This document shows positions 21,986-32,400 of a stretch of DNA of 64,000 bases, in pieces; the stretch's first letter is position 1, and every line of letters starts with the position of its first letter. The notes beneath the pieces are model-generated. The model did no database searches and was not told the origin of the DNA. It saw only the letters and a list, made by a program, of their open reading frames with translations. A program made the position numbers and the translations under genes. The stretch comes from Ariolimax columbianus (Eukaryota; Mollusca; Gastropoda; Stylommatophora; Arionidae): positions 121,764,764 to 121,828,763 of the forward strand of contig JAVGWX010000003.1 of NCBI GenBank assembly GCA_036924085.1. The letters are read 5' to 3'.

Positions 21986-22165
21986 TGTTTGTACATTGCT
22001 CACATATCCACGCTTCTTTCGCCTCTCTCATCATTTGTTGTATAGCTTTCTTGATCTCTTTATATCTGCCGACCTCATCCGGTGGGTGATAGTGGTTTTT
22101 CAGTGACCTTCTTTTATCACAAAGGTTTAGAAGTTCTTTTGTCACCCATGGTTTCTTTTTTGTTT
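21985..22165 (-). pseudogene. EN/RT LINE linker fragment
   Basis: The minus-strand frame reads TKELLNLCDKRRSLKN and EIKKAIQQMMREAKEAW. It matches the endonuclease-RT linker of the element at 43551-45742 (TKEILNLCDKRRS). About 60 residues only. Confidence 0.75.
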
Positions 22166-22239
22166 ACTAGCACCCCAGGATCTCTGTTGCTGTGTCTATG
22201 AGTGCTGAGGTAAGAGACTGTCACTGAATTGGTATCCAG

Positions 22240-22700
22240 TCCGTCTGTCTGAGAGCCAACATTAGTGCAAATCTCCCTCCTACCCACGACCAATTTCAGC
22301 ACGGTATATTTTTTGACATGCCTTTTGCCTTCCATTCTCGATCCTTGAAATCTCAGCTATGATGCCTGGATACGTCCTGATTTCAGGGCTGTCGTGTGGA
22401 GTCGGAATAGTTTTCTCAACAGCTCTGGTTCGCTAATCCTCACGCAAACAGTCGGCTATGAGCAGCTGGTCTTGAAGCAAGCAGTCAGCTATGGGCAGCT
22501 GGCTCTGACGCAATCAGTCAGCTATGAGGAGCTGGCCTTGAAGCCAACAGTCAGCTATGGGCAGCTGGCCCTGACGCAAGCAGTCAGCTATGGGCAGCTG
22601 GCCCTGACGCAAGGAGTCAGCTATGAGTTGCTGGCCTTGACGCAAGCACTCAGCTATGAGCAGGTGGCCCTGATGCAAGCAGTTAGTTATGATTCGTTGA
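22240..22700 (-). repeat. SINE-A copy 3 with its head amplified (33-bp units)
   Basis: 22240-22400 is a diverged SINE-A core (TTTCAGCACGGTATATTTTT). From 22425 to 22690 about eight 33-base units follow, of the form CAGCTATGGGCAGCTGGC plus CTGACGCAAGCAGT. This is the same 33-base block found once or twice at the head of unexpanded copies (18745, 49378, 49993). The 138-residue plus frame and 92-residue minus frame across it exist because 33 is divisible by three. Confidence 0.8.
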
Positions 22701-22744
22701 CTGCTGTCATCACGCTTACGTATCTTCGGCCACTTACCGGGAAA

Positions 22745-22835
22745 GATCCATGTTATCGGCAGCTTCCAGTCGACCCAGCTGTAAATGGGCACATGGCTTA
22801 CACTTGGTAAGTTAGAGCAGGAAGAGAGCCCACCT
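22745..22835 (+). repeat. SINE-F body fragment
   Basis: CCAGTCGACCCAGCTGTAAA, a few bases of GGGCAC and then GGCTTAC match the SINE-F body at 26600-26640. Confidence 0.55.
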
Positions 22836-23456
22836 CACCTTCAATTAATAACAATAATAATAATAATGTTCGTGTAGGCGTCAAAGGCCCGATGCGTCGA
22901 TCGACCACTACCATGTCCAACTGCTGAGGCTGTGTTCGTGCGTTGTGTGTCGACCGAAATCACTACAGACTCCCCAGGTGAAGCCGAGTACTCCGCTGCC
23001 TTGGGATGAGGGCCACGAGGAGTGTGTTAGACCAATGTTTGTGTCAAGCTTTCCATGTCTGTCCGTGTCAAACTCCCTATTTTCACTTCTCGCCGACGAG
23101 GCTTCTGATTGTGTCCACCTGTTGGTCAGCGTTTTGTGCTGAGAATACGAGGTTAGGAGGGGTATCGTGTAACCTCCGGTGGAGGGAGGGGCGGGCAGGA
23201 GGAAGTCGGTTTCAGTCCGCGCAGAGAAGTCCTTAAGTAGTGGTAACCTGGACCGAGTTCTGGCGTGCAGAACATTGAACTCCGCCATGGAGTGGTCTCC
23301 CACTACTTGAGCCAGGCATGACATGCAGCGAAATGCAGCATTACAAACAACATTACCGTTAGAAAGCACACCAATTCCACAGAAAAAAAGTTCTTGATAC
23401 CACCTGGTGAAGGCGTTAGTTGTGAAATATAATCCGAACAGGAACCACCAAACTGT
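22836..23456. other. unassigned, with a 201-residue open frame
   Basis: A minus-strand frame of 201 codons (23513-22908) is open but has no recognised domain. Its first part overlaps CR1-like sequence, and the region is moderately GC-rich. I cannot support it as a gene. It may be the 5' region of an unidentified retroelement. Confidence 0.3.
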
Positions 23457-23952
23457 GTACAGGTGGGGAGTCCTTGTGATAGAGGGGATATAAACATGTT
23501 GGAAAGAATTCAAAAAAAGAGCGACAAAGCTGATAGTGGGATTCCAGAATTACAGTTATGAGGAAAGACTCAGAAAAACCGGCCTACAGTGTCTAGAAGA
23601 GAGAATTCGTGGTGACTTAATACAGGTTTATAAGAGGATCAGAGGAATGGATAAATTAGACTATAACAAGTTTTTAAAAATACAGCCACCCACAATAACA
23701 CGAGGGCATAGCTACCAGCTGACTAAAGAGAGGTCCAGATTAGATATTAGAAAACATTTTTTTAGTCAGAGAGTGGTGTCTGCTTGGAATGCATTGCCAG
23801 GGGAAGTATTGGAGGCAGGGACAGTTAATGCATTTAAGAATAAACTGGATGCGCATAGCTTTTAGAGCAAGGTGATGTAAATGTAACTGGTTGTATACAG
23901 ACACTGCAGGGTCTTCTAAACCAGTATAAAGACGTCAAGTTAAGTTATAAGA
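23457..23952 (+). pseudogene. CR1-like LINE, 3' end
   Basis: Starts at the equivalent of 12129 (CTGTGTACAGGTGGGGAGTC) and runs to the family 3' end (ACCAGTATAAAGACGTCAAG, then TTAAGTTA). The 109-residue frame 23536-23865 (YSYEERLRKTGLQCLEERI, KHFFSQRVVSAWNALP) is the complete C-terminus without a stop, better kept than the 9973 copy. The first two dozen codons contain a frameshift. Confidence 0.85.
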
Positions 23953-24017
23953 GAACTCGACTCAAACACAGGAGCGAGTCGTGAACTCAGTCACTAAGAC
24001 GCGGGCATCTAACAAAA

Positions 24018-24258
24018 TTTCTTTATACTGGTTTAGAAGACTCTGGAGAGTTTGTATACAACAAGTTTCTTCTACACTTTTGATCTGAAAATATGCTCCA
24101 CTTGATTTAAAAAGAACTATGTGCATCCAATCTATTCTTCAATGCATTAACTGACCCTCACTCCTACTATTTCCTGTGGCAATGCACTTAACGCATTCAC
24201 CACTCTCTGACAAAAAAACCACTTCCTTATATCTAATCTGGACCTTTCTTTAATAATC
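24018..24258 (-). pseudogene. CR1-like LINE 3' end, opposite orientation
   Basis: On the minus strand it has RSRLDIRKW and then QRVVNA, followed by the family 3' end (AGACTCTCCAGAGTC-like). It lies tail to tail with the copy ending at 23952, 65 bases apart. Confidence 0.75.
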
Positions 24259-25189
24259 TGCATATAACAAGAGGAGTTCTAGAACAAAGAGGACCAACAC
24301 TTCATCCCCGACAGCAGTGTCTGCTACAGAAATGCCACTATCGTTTAAATTCTCTAAAACTAAAGCCCGTCCAATATTTTCATCTTGAAATGATCTAACT
24401 TGAAATACGCGTAGACACAAATTGGGCTCTTTAGCTAAAAGGAATAATTGGAAATCCAAGCAGTCCCCAAAGATGTACTAAATTGGCAAGATCTGTTATA
24501 AAAGTGGTCAAGACACGCACCTTATTCTCCAGGGCTATTGCCCACTTATGAACTCAGATACAGAATCAACCAGTTTGCTGGACGTTTGGCAGATAAGCAA
24601 TTAACGTAAGACTCTGTCTTGGTTCCCTATGGAGCACATCGATTATACCAAGTCTCAGACTTTTTCCATAACCGGCAATAGGTTTGTACTTCGAATTGCA
24701 TCACGCTGTTTTGTTTTACGACCTAAATATATGTCTTGTTAGCGTGGGAGTTCCATAACAATCTGTGCATTCCGGTATTAGAAATTATTCTCATTGTGGA
24801 AATTCGATAAATTGCAGGGAAACAGATGTTCGACTCCCAGATTAAAATCTCTGCAGTGCAGATAATGGTATCATTTCTCAAATTGTAATCATCTTAATTT
24901 TTAGATTAGTTTTATATTATAATTTGTGTGTGTTTAGTACCTGCTTACAATATTTAGATCGTAACTCATGTTAATTTTGTGTCCATGCCATTACAATAAG
25001 TAGCATGCCTATTTCTGTTATTGTCCACTATCATTGTGAGTCATGTCGACCCGTGATGTCTATTTCTCATTCATAGTTCTACAGTCATTTGTCGAGAAAC
25101 AATCTCACTCCACATTAAGGATTCTTTCATACCTGCAGGCTTTTTCTTTATACTCCAAAGCTACTCGACTCAGTTTCCTGGAGCGACAT
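24259..25189. other. unassigned stretch
   Basis: A 69-residue minus frame (24459-24250), acidic and leucine-rich, has no recognised domain. The rest is AT-rich without a recognisable feature. Confidence 0.4.
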
Positions 25190-25360
25190 TATCTTGCATA
25201 ATTTCAGTTCAAGTGCCATCTACACGTCGAAATTTTGGCTGCAATGGATCTCCAACGTCCCATGTCTCTTGCGTTTATCATACAACCTGCCAGGCTTTTT
25301 CCTGTCCGTCTATTCATATTTCCTCCAATTTATAGCGTTGTTTACATCTAGTACTCTTTC
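25190..25360 (-). pseudogene. LINE RT C-terminus, part 2 (split by SINE-A)
   Basis: On the minus strand this continues the fragment at 25775-25850 after the inserted SINE-A and ends in a WRSIAAKI-type C-terminus. It resembles the 14580-14650 scrap. Confidence 0.5.
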
Positions 25361-25745
25361 GAAGATGCTGAGCAGCGCATGAGCTGCAGTGGTCAGCGAC
25401 CCATAGCTGACTGCTAGCGTCAGGGCCAGCGAACCATAGCTGCCAAGACCCTTCTACACCTCCACGCGGTGATCCTGGATAACAGGCTGCAGCAGAGCAG
25501 ACTGGCGAAGGAGAAGGGATCGAAGAGAGAATGCTAACCCGGTACTCAAAAATGCTTGCTGAAGTCGGATGTGTTGGACCGAAAAGTGCAAATATCGCAG
25601 CCAAGCTGCAAACTACGACACAACGCATTCAGTTCTCTGGACTAAATTCTGGTACTTAAACCCTTTCAGGGTTTGGTAGTGGGAGATTGAGAAGGAATGA
25701 ACGGACGGACGGAAGAAGAAGAAGAAGAAAAAGAAGAAGAAGAAG

Positions 25746-25774
<29 letters not shown>
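25361..25774 (+). repeat. SINE-A copy 4, complete with target duplication
   Basis: Flanked by GTACTCTTTC at 25351-25360 and 25775-25784, a 10-base target-site duplication. It starts GAAGATGCTGAGCAGCGC, carries the amplifiable 33-base block (25395-25445) and the core GCTGAAGTCGGATGTGTTGG (25560-25579), and ends in a (GAA)n run at about 25708-25774. This copy defines the true orientation and the tail of the family. Not tRNA-like enough for me to name its origin. It interrupts a minus-strand LINE end. Confidence 0.9.
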
Positions 25775-25777
<3 letters not shown>

Positions 25778-25850
25778 CTCTTTCCTTCCAGTATGGATTT
25801 CAGCAAAGTATTATTATGTCTTTTGATGTAACCAAAATATTTAAACTGTA
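25775..25850 (-). pseudogene. LINE RT C-terminus, part 1
   Basis: The minus strand reads FKYFGYIKRHNNTLLKSI, then LEGK, and stops at the SINE-A insertion. Its twin at 8379-8440 meets a (GAA)n run at the same base. Confidence 0.6.
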
Positions 25851-26225
25851 TAATTCTGATTTAGTTAATGCTTTCTCGTCGCGTGCTTAATTTCTCCAAT
25901 ACTTTCTTATTAGCTCTCATTTCTTTCAACAAGATGAACCCTATTTCTCTTTATATTCACATTTCAAAGGCATCAAATCTGTCCCCTAGCTGACTGTTCC
26001 TGATCATGTTTCTACGACATACAGTAGTGCCGATTATAGACACCCGGTCACTTTCATTTTAAAGTTGTGACTTACTTGTTTGGATACCAACCAATATATA
26101 ACTGATATTGGTGAAAACAAATTGGGTAATCTCCATTCTCTCTTTCACTCGAATCCCCAATTACGGTAATCCTTGCTCGTCTCTGCTAGCAGAACTGTGT
26201 CATCTGCGTAAATGAGATTATGTAT
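25851..26225. other. no recognised feature
   Basis: AT-rich sequence between two SINE-A copies that point toward each other (tail to tail). Confidence 0.4.
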
Positions 26226-26412
26226 TGATTCTCGACTTCTTCTTCTTCTGCATTCGTTCTCAATCTCCCGCTAGCAAGCCATGAACAGGGCTTTGCAAGT
26301 ATCAGGATGTAGTTCGGGGAACGGAATGAGTTGTGTTGCAAGTTTACAGATTGACTGCAACATTTGCACATTTTGGTCCGACACATCCGTCTTCGGCAGG
26401 ACACTCTCCTAA
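26226..26412 (-). repeat. SINE-A copy 5, head missing
   Basis: On the minus strand the 3' half from the ACGGATGTGTCGGACC core to the tail (TTC at 26229-26242 on plus) is present. The head is missing. Confidence 0.8.
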
Positions 26413-26521
26413 TAATGAGTCATGACATCTCCTGTAGCTTACTGAAAAATGTGTCAATGTTAAACAGACATGGGGTGGTACGCTTCATTACCGTACTCCC
26501 TTTTTTACTTTTATATATTGA

Positions 26522-26775
26522 GAGTAGATGATTAGCACTGTGGTAGAGCACTCGCTTTTCATGGCAAATGTACGGGGTTCAACTCCCACTACCGGTAGCT
26601 CCAGTCAACCCAACTGTAAATAGCTACCTGACTTACGGTTAGGGAAGGAAAAGGCAGGAAGGAAGGGAACTGATCACCTCACCACAAACGCCGAGACTTA
26701 GTATACTGAAGTCTTTAACACTTCATTCCTGACCAGAGGTTGCCGCTGAAGGACCTCCTTTACCTTTCAACTTTT
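26522..26775 (+). repeat. tRNA-derived SINE-F copy
   Basis: tRNA-like head with GATTAGCACTGTGGTAGAGC (A box) and the B-box-like GGGGTTCAACTCCC, then the body AACTGTAAATAGCTACCTG and an end near CTTCATTCCTGACC. The most complete copy of this family here. Confidence 0.8.
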
Positions 26776-26825
26776 TATATATGTCCTGCCAGATCTTACA
26801 GTTGTAGTTTTCTCCAAGTCCAGGT

Positions 26826-28015
26826 TAGTGAATGTGTGTGTGTGTGTTTTTATACAGGTTAGTGAGTATGTTTGTGTCTTTTTGTACAGGTTAGTAAGTA
26901 TGTTTGTGTCTTTTTGTACAGGTTACTGGGTATGTTTGTGTCTTTTTGTACAGGTTAGTGAGTATGTTTGTGTCTTTTTGTACAGGTTAGTGAGTATATG
27001 TGTGTCTTTTTGTACAGGTTAGTGAGTATGTTTGTGTCTTTTTGTACAGGTTACTGAGTATGTTAGTGTCTTTTTGTACATGTCATGTGAGTATGTTTGT
27101 GTCTTTTTGTACATGTTTTGTGAGTATGTTTGTGTCTTTTGTACAGGTTACTCAGTATGTTTGTGTCTTTTTGTACAGGTTAGTGAGTATGTTTGTGTTT
27201 TTTTGTACAGGTTACTATGTATGTTTGTGTCTTTTTGTACAGGTTAGTGAGTATGTTTGTGTCTTTTTGTACAGGTTACTGGGTATGTTTGTGTCTTTTT
27301 GTACAGGTTAGTGAGTATGTTTGTGTCTTTTTGTACAGGTTACTATGTATGTTTGTGTCTTTTTGTACAGGTTAGTGAGTATGTTTGTGTCTTTTTGTAC
27401 AGGTTACTGGGTATGTTTGTGTCTTTTTGTACAGGTTAGTGAGTATATTTGTGTCTTTTTGTACATGTTACTGGGTATGTTGGTGTATTTTTGTATAGGT
27501 TATGTGAGTATGTTTGTGTCTTTTGTACAGGTTACTGATTATGTTTGTGTCTTTTTGTACAGGTCACTGAGTATGTATGTGTCTTTTTGTACAGGTAACT
27601 GAGTATGTTTGTGTCTTTTTGTACAGGTAACTGAGTATGTTTGTGTCTTTTTGTACAGGTTACTGAGTATGTTTGTGTCTTTTTGTACAGGTTACTGTGT
27701 ATGTTTGTGTCTTTTTGTACAGGTTACTGAGTATGTTTGTGTCTTTTTGCACAGGTTAGTGAGTATGTTTGTGTCTTTTTGTACAGGTTACTGAGTATGT
27801 TAGTGTCTTTTTGTACATGTCATGTGAGTATGTTTGTGTCTTTTTGTACAGGTTATGTGAGTATGTTTGTGTCTTTTTGTACAGGTTACTGAGTATGTTT
27901 TTATCTTTTTGTACAGGTTAATGAGTAGGTTTGTGATTTTTTTGTAAAGGGTACTGAGTATTTGTGAATTTTTGTGCAGGTTACTGAGTATGCTTGTGTC
28001 TTTTTATACAGGTTA
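26826..28015. repeat. 32-bp minisatellite, 1.2 kb
   Basis: About 37 units of 32 bases, consensus core TTTGTGTCTTTTTGTACAG followed by GTTAGTGAGTATG or GTTACTGAGTATG. Copies at the right end are diverged. Frames such as 26828-27022 are artefacts of stop-free units. Every unit carries a pyrimidine tract plus ACAG/GTTA, which mimics a 3' splice site on the plus strand, antisense to the MCTP gene. Confidence 0.97.
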
Positions 28016-28430
28016 CTGTTTATGCTATGTTTTTCATTCATACTAGGATTTTTAGACATGTAATTATTTAATAATTCTGGATTATATCAAAGGTCTATTT
28101 ATAGTTTCTAAATCACGTTTAAATGGTTTTCTTTAGATCATTATATTTTTTCAGCTTTATACAGAATATCCTTCCTATTGGTTAGGTTTCTATCAAAATG
28201 AAAATTGTTTGCCAGGAATTTCCTTGTTTGCTTTAAGCCTAATTATCTCCTATATAATTTTGAGTTCTAAAATCTGAAAATCGGTTGCATAAGGTTTCTT
28301 GAGTTATGTAATAAACTGTTGTAATCAGGCCACGTGTATTTTGGTTGGATTTAAGGTTTGACTTTGTGCATTCTACTGCCGAAGGCAAGCTGCTTTCTAC
28401 CTCAGATCGTAGTCCTTCGGGCGATATCAG
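28016..28430. other. no recognised feature
   Basis: AT-rich. It may be the remainder of the minus-strand LINE seen at 28690-28960, but I could not match it to RT thumb or tail motifs. Confidence 0.4.
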
Positions 28431-28680
28431 GACGTATTGGCCAGTGTATGGATGCGTGTGTGTATCTGTTTGTAATGTTGACGTATTGGCCAGTGTATGA
28501 ATGCATGTGTGTATCTGTTTGTAATGTGGACGTATTGGCCAGTGTATGGATGCATGTGTGTATCTGTTTGTAATGTGGACGTATTGGCCAGTGTATGAAT
28601 GCATGTGTGTATCTGTTTGTAATGTGGACGTATTGGCCAGTGTATGAATGCATGTGTGTATCTGTTTGTAAAGTGTTTCA
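28431..28680. repeat. 49-bp minisatellite, five units
   Basis: Five units of 49 bases with GACGTATTGGCCAGTGTATG and GCATGTGTGTATCTGTTTGT. Starts at 28431, 28480, 28529, 28578 and 28627. Three minus frames are open because the unit has no stop there. It lies where the YADD-side continuation of the flanking LINE RT is expected. Confidence 0.95.
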
Positions 28681-28689
28681 CTATGACAG

Positions 28690-28960
28690 TTTTGCTCCAC
28701 AGTAGCCCAGGTCCTCCAGCTGTTTAAACAACGTCCAATTATTTATACTTCTCTCATCGACTATATTTTCCTTCATGATACAATTGACTGCCAGCAGGAA
28801 CACAAAAGGGGACAAAAGACATCCTTGACTAACCCCAGTTGTGAAGCTAAATGATTATGTCCCTATTGTAGCAGTTTGCACTGCATCTCCTCATGCGGCT
28901 GTTAAATTATGCTAGTGATCTGCTGTGTGAACCTGCAGTGCCTTAGTTGTTTCCAAAGTC
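28690..28960 (-). pseudogene. LINE reverse-transcriptase fragment
   Basis: The minus-strand frame near 28860-28690 reads FSFTTGVSQGCLLSPFVF, LLAVNCIMKENI and WTLFKQLEDLGY. This is the RT block 'GVrQGCLLSPfLF' through the residue before YADD. The 49-bp array begins where YADD should be. Upstream residues are degraded. Confidence 0.7.
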
Positions 28961-28974
28961 AAGTCCACAATCCG

Positions 28975-29211
28975 GGACGGCGTTGCCTAGTGGTTAAGTG
29001 ACACGGCTCACAACCAGAAGGTGCTGGGTTCGATCCCCATCACAGCACCGGCCGTTACCCCGGGGAAGCAAACCCTTAGAAAATGCAGGAGGAAGCAGAC
29101 CCTTACATAAAATGCATGCTGAAGTCGGATGCACTGGGCCTACAGGCGCAAAATAAAAACCACAGTGCGACGCACACCACCTTGGGGATTAGAGAAATAA
29201 GGGGGGAAAAA
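28975..29211 (+). repeat. tRNA-derived SINE-D with 14-bp target duplication
   Basis: Flanked by AAGTCCACAATCCG at 28961-28974 and 29212-29225. Head GCGTTGCCTAGTGGTTAAGT (A box), then GGGTTCGATCCCC (B box). The body has GCTGAAGTCGGATGCACTGG and GGCGCAAAATAAAAA, and an A-rich end. The GCTGAAGTCGGATG block is shared with SINE-A, so both may carry one conserved central domain. A fragment of the same core lies at 58030-58110. Confidence 0.92.
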
Positions 29212-29225
29212 AAGTCCACAATCCG

Positions 29226-29470
29226 AATTAAGCGCATATTCGCACTCAGATGGAATGAGCATTATACCTCCATATTGGGTAAACAGTGTCACAATTCAAA
29301 TTTATTTGTACTGCCTTTGTCGATATGTTTTCAAAAAGTCGTATGCAATTGTTCTTTCTTCAGAGGATGACGTGGGGTGTACGAATATCATTTAGCCAGT
29401 AATGTCCTAGAAGATAAATATACCAAATTTTGGGCAGATCGTTGGAACGGTTTACAGTCGTAAAAGTGAG
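29226..29470. other. no recognised feature
   Basis: Sequence between SINE-D and a compound microsatellite; no coding match. Confidence 0.35.
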
Positions 29471-29475
29471 ACACT

Positions 29476-29632
29476 CTCTCACTCTCTCGCACGCGCACGC
29501 ACGCACGCACGCACACGCACACACACACACACACACACACGCGCAGACATACATACATACAGACAGACAGACATCAGACAGACAGAGAGAGAGAGAGAGA
29601 GAGATAGAGAGAGAGACACACACACGCACGCA
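29476..29632. repeat. compound microsatellite (AC)n, (GACA)n, (GA)n
   Basis: Alternating ACGC/AC, GACA and GA runs. The LINE at 29636 starts directly after it. Thus the truncated 5' end of the LINE abuts the microsatellite. Confidence 0.95.
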
Positions 29633-29635
29633 CAG

Positions 29636-32090
29636 CTGAATGTGATACTGACCACACGTTGGTCGTTGCTCGCGTCAAGCTGAGACCTAAGAGAATCTTC
29701 ACAGCAAAGCACAGACCCATTTTTTGAGGATAAATTTAGTCAACACCAAGGATCCTGAAAAGTGTTTCAAGTTCCAACAGCAGCTTGCAGATGTTCTCAC
29801 TGATACATCAGGAGACTGTACAGCTGGTGAAAGGTGGGATGTAATCAAAGAAGCTACCCCCAAAGCAGCTATAACAGCTTATGGCATTAGAGAACACAGC
29901 AATAAAGACTGGTTTGAGGCAAATAGTCAGATACTGCAGCCTTTAGTTAACAGGAAAAAGGTAGAATTTCAAAGAAACAAAGACAAAACAACACGAAACA
30001 CTCTCAATGTATTGAAATTAGCAAGAAAAGAAGTGCAAAGGACAGCTAGACAGTGTGCAAATGACTATTGGATACATTTTTGTGAGAATATCCAAGATGC
30101 TTTCAATAATGGTAACATCAGAGGCATGTATGAAAGGATAAAGAAAGCCATCGGCCTAAACAGTGAAAAAAGGTGCGCCGCTAAAAGCTTTATCTGGGGA
30201 AATCATCACTGATAAGAGGAAGAAGTTAGACAGATGGATAGAGCACTATCTTGAACTTCAGTTAAGCGAGACAGAGCTAACAGAAGATGCCCTCAATGAG
30301 ATCGAGGGCATGCCAACTCTGGACCATCTGGACTAGATGCCAACCATAGAAGAAGTTAACTGTGCTATTGCTGACCTTGCTTCTGGCAAGGCTCCAGGAA
30401 AGGATGGAATCCCAATAGAGGTCACCAGGAGTGGAAAGACATACTTGCTCCACAGATACACCAGTTGATAACTTTATGTTGGCATGAAGGACAGGTCCCG
30501 CAGAATTTCAAAGATTCCAGCATTGTAACCGTGTACAAGAACAAGGGGGACCGAAGTGACTGCAACAACTACAGAGGAATTTCATTTCTGTGTACCGTTG
30601 GGAAGATACTTGCCAGAATTGTTCTGCGCAGACTCCAGGTCCTAGGAGATCAGGTTTACCCAGAGTCACAGTGTCGTTTTCGCGGGAATAGGTCTAACAT
30701 AGAAATGATATTCTCGTTATGACAGGAGCAAGAGAAATGCAGAGAACAAAAGCAACCATTGCATATAGCCTTCATAGATCTCACGAAGGTATTTGACTTG
30801 GGACTTGGTCAGTCGTGTGGGTCTGTTCAAAGCGCTCAGGAGGAGTGGTTGCCCACCGATTCTTCTGAGCATTATCGCGTCGTTCCACACTGACATGAAA
30901 GACACCATCAACTTTGACAGTGCATCCCCAGAGGAGTTCGCAATCAAGTGCGGAGTAAAACAAGACTGTGTACTTGCTCCAACTCTCTTTGGAATATATT
31001 TCTCACTTCTCTTGAAGCAGTCATTTCATGACCAGGAAGGTTGTATTATTCATTGTTTCTCGCACAGATGGTGGCCTATTGAATTCCCAAAGGCTGAAAG
31101 ATAAGACCAAAATAAGCAGGGTGCTGATGAGAGAGCTGCTCTATGCGGATGATGCCGTAATTATGACGCACTCAGAGGAGGAACTACAAATCTTACTATC
31201 TGCATTTTCGGATGCCTGCTGTGAGTTCGGGTTAACAATCAGCAAAACGAAAACAGAAGTTTTGGTCCAGGGTGCAAACAAACCACCAGTAATCTCAATT
31301 GATGATGAAGCTCTCGATGTAGTAGATCACTTTACGTATTTGGGATCCTCAGTCAATAATAAACTATCCCTGGACCAAGAGATCAATATCAGGATAGGAA
31401 AGGCAGCAACAACAATGAGCAGATTAACAAAAAGGGTCTGGGAGAACAAGACGCTCACTGTTAAAACAAAAACACTTGTTTACCAGGCCTGTGTCCTCAG
31501 CACTCTTCTTTAGGCAGTGAGACATGGTTTACCTACATGCACCAGGAGAGACGGTTAAACAGCTATCACAGGAGGTGCCTGCGCAGAATCAAGGGCGTTG
31601 GGTGGCAAGACAAGATCACCAACGCAGAGGTTTTGGAGGGAACAGACAGTCACAATTTTTTCCATGCTTAGTCATCGAAGGCTCCGCTGGCTGGGACACA
31701 TTCGGAGGATGGATGGCAGAATACCAAAATATCTTCTCTATGGGGAATTACAGTTGGGGAAAAGGTCTCGGGGACGGCCACTACTTCGGTACAAGGATGT
31801 ATGCAAGCAGGATATGAATGACGCAGGCATAGATTTGGAATCATGGGAACAGGGCGACATGGATCATGTTACATGGAGGGGCACGATTAAGCATGGAATA
31901 CACACAAAGGAGATACTGATTCCGTATAGGCTAAAGACTCAGAGTTTGAGAAGACACGCCACACCATGCGATGCCGCAAATGGTCCTGATTTTTCTTGCA
32001 CACAATGTGGAAGATGCTTCTCTGCCTGGATTGGTCTTACGAGTCACATTCGTAACCGTCATGGACTGTAGTTGCATACCTTTTTTTCAA
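29636..32090 (+). pseudogene. EN/RT LINE with C-terminal C2H2 finger, 5'-truncated
   Basis: Begins with the last endonuclease strand (CDTDHTLVVARVKLRPKR, 29640-29693, with the terminal DH of APE-type enzymes). The linker (29724-30210) follows, then ASGKAPGKDGIPIEV (30378-30422). RT pieces are NNYRGISFLCTVGKILARI (30566-30622), AFIDLTKVFD, CGVKQDCVLAPTLFGI and LLYADDAVIM (31138-31167, catalytic YADD intact). The thumb has FTYLGSSVNNK and the end RLRWLGHIRRMDGRIP. The last 25 codons form C-x2-C-x12-H-x4-H (FSCTQCGRC ... SHIRNRHG), a C2H2 finger, before the stop at 32069-32071. At least six frame breaks or stops (for example near 29728, 30190, 30336, 30720 and 31513) make it inactive. Confidence 0.88.
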
Positions 32091-32304
32091 AGCATAATTA
32101 ATATCGTCTGACAAGACGGAAAGAGATAATGATGACATACATATATATCATTTGAAGAGAGGGAATGGAGTTTTTGTCATTTAATATTGTTCCAATCGAA
32201 CATTGATGGGCCGTTTGTAACTTAATATTCTGTCTACATCACACTCTACGTTTCACAAATTAATAATACGTTCACGTTTTAGTTTTCCTGTATTATCGAG
32301 AAAT

Positions 32305-32400
32305 AGATTCACAGTCTCGACCCACCCCAGTCTAACCAGCTGTAAATGGGTACCTGACTTTACGGTTAGGGATGACAAAAAGGCGAGGAAAGCTACTTCA
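32305..32400 (+). repeat. SINE-F body fragment
   Basis: CCAGCTGTAAATGGGTACCT and GACTTTACGGTTAGGGA match the body of the copy at 26522-26775. Confidence 0.6.

Noticed and set aside
22908..23513. 201-codon gene on minus
   Set aside because: No recognised domain, partial overlap with CR1-like sequence and no splice or promoter support. Kept only as unassigned sequence.
26828..27794. Cys/Val/Phe-rich repeat frames
   Set aside because: Arise from the 32-base array; multiple overlapping frames with no start context.
28975..29050. Functional tRNA gene
   Set aside because: The head resembles a tRNA but the acceptor stem does not close. It continues into a SINE body with target duplications. The heads at 400, 19521, 26522, 38768, 54019 and 62331 are likewise SINE heads.
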